Assembly (NCBI GenBank): GCA_965218775.1
Contig: CBDCLS010000003.1
Location: 1,054,001 to 1,118,000 of the forward strand
Origin: CAUZIZ01 sp965218775
GTDB taxonomy: Bacteria > Acidobacteriota > UBA6911 > RPQK01 > JAJDTT01
DNA: 64,000 bases
Reading direction: 5' to 3'
In this document: piece after piece, positions 61,956 to 64,000 of the stretch
Position numbering within the stretch: the first letter of the stretch is position 1
Layout: every line of letters starts with the position of its first letter
Program-made: the position numbers and the translations under genes
The notes under the pieces: generated by a model
Told to the model about the DNA's origin: nothing
Databases searched by the model: none
The model's input: the letters and a program-made list of their open reading frames with translations, nothing else

Positions 61956-62786
61956 TTACGGGACCAGCCCCTTCCCCGCCGGGCGTAGCTTCGCCTCCCG
62001 TTTCACCGTGTCCAGAATGAGAGCCTCGACATGGGACCAAACCTCGGGGTCCCGGTTCATCCTGGCGTGGTCTTTCGCAAAGAATCTCTTCCACCAGGAG
62101 ACGCCGGATAGATCTATGTCTTTGCTGCTATAGTCGAAACGGAAGTTGCCGATGATCTCGGTTCGAGCCGGATCTGCGGCCCGGATCTCGGATTCGCCTC
62201 GAATGAGGAACCCATTCTGTTGGAACAGATTGGCGGCTCTGAGGACGTTCCCCGGAATCACCGAGTCACCTCGACCTACGCTGTCTATCTGGATCGTCAG
62301 CAGAATCGGGAGAGACATCGCCTGCAGCTGCCTTGCGAGCTTCACTACCGCCGCACCACCAAAGCTCTGGCCATACAAGATCAAACCAGCACGGGTCGCC
62401 TCCTCCTGACTCGTCTTGCCATCACCGTCCAGGTCCAGGGATCTGCGAATCAGCCGGATCGCCAAATCGCGCTTCTTGTTTTCGACCGTTTCCACCGAGA
62501 CACCGGGAAGTTTCATCCGGCGAAGCCGAAGTGCCAGTTTCCGAATACCCGAGTGTTGGCTGTCCCAGGGCTCCCGCCCTCCCAGGAACCCCAGGATCAG
62601 GAGGTTTTGTGTGGGAAGAGGAGCCGAGGTTCTGAAATCGTGGTAGCGCTGTCCCTGGGAAAGGAAGCAGCCGGACGATGGCAGGAGCAGAAAAAAGGAA
62701 AGTGTGGCGATTGCTGATTTCAATCCGAGGTCGCCTCTGGCAGTTATGCGCCGACTGATCACCGAATGATATTGTCCACTTAACAT
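61956..62786 (-). CDS. lipoprotein with alpha/beta-hydrolase-like fold
   Basis: 276 residues from an internal ATG at 62786. LLLPSSGC is a lipobox. NLLILGFLGGREPWDS and LILYGQSFGGAAVVKLARQL (GQSFGG nucleophile elbow) resemble alpha/beta hydrolases, and LDLDGDGKTSQEEA between them is an EF-hand-like calcium loop. A catalytic His near the end is only tentative (WSHVEAL). It may be an esterase or a non-catalytic homolog. A longer frame to 62858 lacks a signal at its start. Confidence 0.6.
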   Translation of the reverse strand: MLSGQYHSVISRRITARGDLGLKSAIATLSFFLLLPSSGCFLSQGQRYHDFRTSAPLPTQNLLILGFLGGREPWDSQHSGIRKLALRLRRMKLPGVSVETVENKKRDLAIRLIRRSLDLDGDGKTSQEEATRAGLILYGQSFGGAAVVKLARQLQAMSLPILLTIQIDSVGRGDSVIPGNVLRAANLFQQNGFLIRGESEIRAADPARTEIIGNFRFDYSSKDIDLSGVSWWKRFFAKDHARMNRDPEVWSHVEALILDTVKREAKLRPAGKGLVP

Positions 62787-62873
62787 TGGCGCCCGACAAA
62801 CCTCCCAATGTGCGCGCGTTATCGGCAGGCATTGGTCCGCCTGGGATTGTGGCGGCATCTATCTGCTGTTGGC

Positions 62874-63150
62874 AAGCAATGAAGCCGGTATCTGTTTAGC
62901 GCCTTCTTCCCACCCTTGCCTTTGCCCGTGCCCGTGCCTTTGCCCTGACTTCGGCTCTCCTTGGTTGCATCAAGGTCGTTGGCCAAGCCAGGCCGATTGA
63001 GTCGACAGTGCGTTCTTTGATCTTGCTGTCAGCGACTACGAGGGTTTCAGGACAAAAAGGCGCGAACGAACACGGGCACGGGCGAAGGCAAGGGCACGGG
63101 CAAGGGTAGGAAAAAGACGCTAAACAGATACTGAAGCTGGCTTCATTGCC
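62874..63150. repeat. large inverted repeat with hexamer arms, copy 2
   Basis: The arms run about 62874-62946 and 63072-63150. The outer parts (GCAATGAAGCC, TATCTGTTTAGCG) and inner CCCTTG/CCCGTG hexamer units are complementary on the two sides, around a 125-base loop. It is the same hexamer theme as 48043-48161 and fills the gap before the last gene. Confidence 0.7.
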
Positions 63151-63199
63151 GTCCGTCATGGAGAAGCGTTGGTTGCGGGGGATCTGTAGGGGGAGTAGG

Positions 63200-64000
63200 A
63201 TGAGGACAAGCGTCCGAAGGAGATGGAGAATGACCCGATCAGCACCTGATGCGTTATCAGCCCTTAGAGTCCTAGTACGGTGTTACAGCGCACTAGTTCT
63301 GTTCCTACTCGTCCCGAGCAGCCTGAGTCCGGCACTAGGGACCTCTGCGGGAAGCCCACCGCCTGCGCTTCTGGAGATTGGAACGACAAAACAGCTCTTC
63401 GTCGACTCCTACATCATCGAGAAACTGACCGACGCCCGTCAAGTTATGAACCAGGCCACCAAGCACCCCAGCAACCCGGTCCTGAAGCAGGATCGTCCCT
63501 GGGAGGGCAACCTGATCCAGACGGGAACGGTGATCTGGGACGAGGACGACCAGCGCTTCAAGATGTGGTACAACACCGCGCAGTTCGTCGTCCGGACCGA
63601 CAGTCGGGGACGGGTCATGGACGTTCCAGAGGAGAAGACGCTCCGCGCCTATGCGGTCTCCAGGGACGGTGTGGCCTGGGAGAAACCCGATCTGGGTTTC
63701 GTCGATTTCCGAGGCTCTCGAAGGAACAACCTGTTAGCTGAAGAGAATCTGACTCCTGCCTTTTTGGACACCAACGAGAAGGACCCGGACAAGCGCTTCA
63801 AGGCGCTGGTGACAACGGGGACCACGACCTCCGCCGGCATGAAGAAGGATCTCTACACCTCCGGGGACGGCTTCCGGTGGACCGCCTACGAGAGGAATCC
63901 GGTCATCGATACCACTCCCAGGAAGGGACGCTGGGGCCCCACGGTCTTCATGGGGTGGGATCCCATCCGGAAGATGTACGGCGTTCACATGGAGAGCTGC
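63200..64000 (+). CDS. secreted propeller hydrolase-like protein, 3' end cut by window edge
   Basis: First 267 residues. ATG 63200 follows GGGGGAG. A signal segment is about 28-47. LEIGTTKQLFVDSYIIEKL, then GTVIWDEDDQRFKMWYNT and AYAVSRDGVAWEKPDLGFVDFRGSRRNNLL repeat the pattern seen in 52051-53652 (DLQLFLDDWLVESM, NRYRMWYRGG, AYAESTDGIHWVKP), so the two are paralogs. The fold is GH32/43-like; the enzymatic activity is not shown by the visible part. The C-terminal half lies beyond base 64000. Confidence 0.7.
   Translation, partial: MRTSVRRRWRMTRSAPDALSALRVLVRCYSALVLFLLVPSSLSPALGTSAGSPPPALLEIGTTKQLFVDSYIIEKLTDARQVMNQATKHPSNPVLKQDRPWEGNLIQTGTVIWDEDDQRFKMWYNTAQFVVRTDSRGRVMDVPEEKTLRAYAVSRDGVAWEKPDLGFVDFRGSRRNNLLAEENLTPAFLDTNEKDPDKRFKALVTTGTTTSAGMKKDLYTSGDGFRWTAYERNPVIDTTPRKGRWGPTVFMGWDPIRKMYGVHMESC

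Overview
The window is 64 kb of moderately GC-rich bacterial chromosome and carries no phage, plasmid or CRISPR signature. It most likely comes from an uncultured member of the Acidobacteriota (inference). Supporting signs are a secreted beta-propeller gene paired with a SpoIVB-type S55 peptidase gene, a PSCyt1/DUF1549/DUF1553 protein, a sulfatase, five-bladed-propeller hydrolase-like proteins, a decayed serine/threonine kinase whose N-terminal linker is of the kind seen in acidobacteria, and a radical SAM protein resembling the enzymes that join lipid tails into membrane-spanning lipids. A Planctomycetota or other PVC-group relative is not excluded.

Layout. 0-6 kb: a Tes-like radical SAM gene running off the left edge, nfuA, a solute-binding-type lipoprotein, and a three-gene extracytosolic flavinylation operon (FMN-binding protein, four-helix cytochrome b-like protein, ApbE) behind a promoter whose -10 box lies inside a 27-bp palindrome. 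6-10 kb: the propeller and S55 peptidase pair on the minus strand. 10-20 kb: a nested MITE-like element, smc, an outer-membrane barrel, an ECF sigma factor with a small Cys/His partner, an integrase relic, a Fis-type HTH protein, cvpA and purC. 20-22 kb: groES-groEL behind a sigma70-type promoter abutting a CIRCE operator. 22-30 kb: an ArnT-like glycosyltransferase, cysS overlapping a lysine 6-transaminase, a YraN protein, tRNA-Gly(GCC), a kinase relic, a methyltransferase and a lone Flp pilin.

30-42 kb is the metabolic centrepiece: sthA, a lipoprotein with calcium-binding-like repeats, then mgsABC, mgdB-C-D-A and gmaS. These encode the complete N-methylglutamate route for methylamine: gamma-glutamylmethylamide synthetase, N-methylglutamate synthase and N-methylglutamate dehydrogenase. 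The genes overlap or are separated by a few to about 60 bases and look like one transcription unit.

42-64 kb is an accessory, catabolic region: a RelBE-type toxin-antitoxin pair, truncated or frameshifted genes (beta-CASP hydrolase, EamA transporter, MacB fragment), flavin oxidoreductase, beta-helix protein, sulfatase, divergent Nramp transporter, enolase-superfamily and maleate isomerase-like enzymes, PilZ protein, a triple-repeat secreted protein, PhyH dioxygenase, MFS exporter, the PSD1-type cytochrome, and two propeller-hydrolase paralogs, one cut by the right edge.

A recurring theme is small dispersed DNA elements between genes. They include a 180-bp palindromic element sitting exactly between convergent genes and supplying their stop codons, a 103-bp MITE-like element, a roughly 90-bp repeat in three copies, inverted hexamer (GGGCAA-type) arrays and heptamer (AACCTGC-type) arrays. 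All identities were judged by eye.
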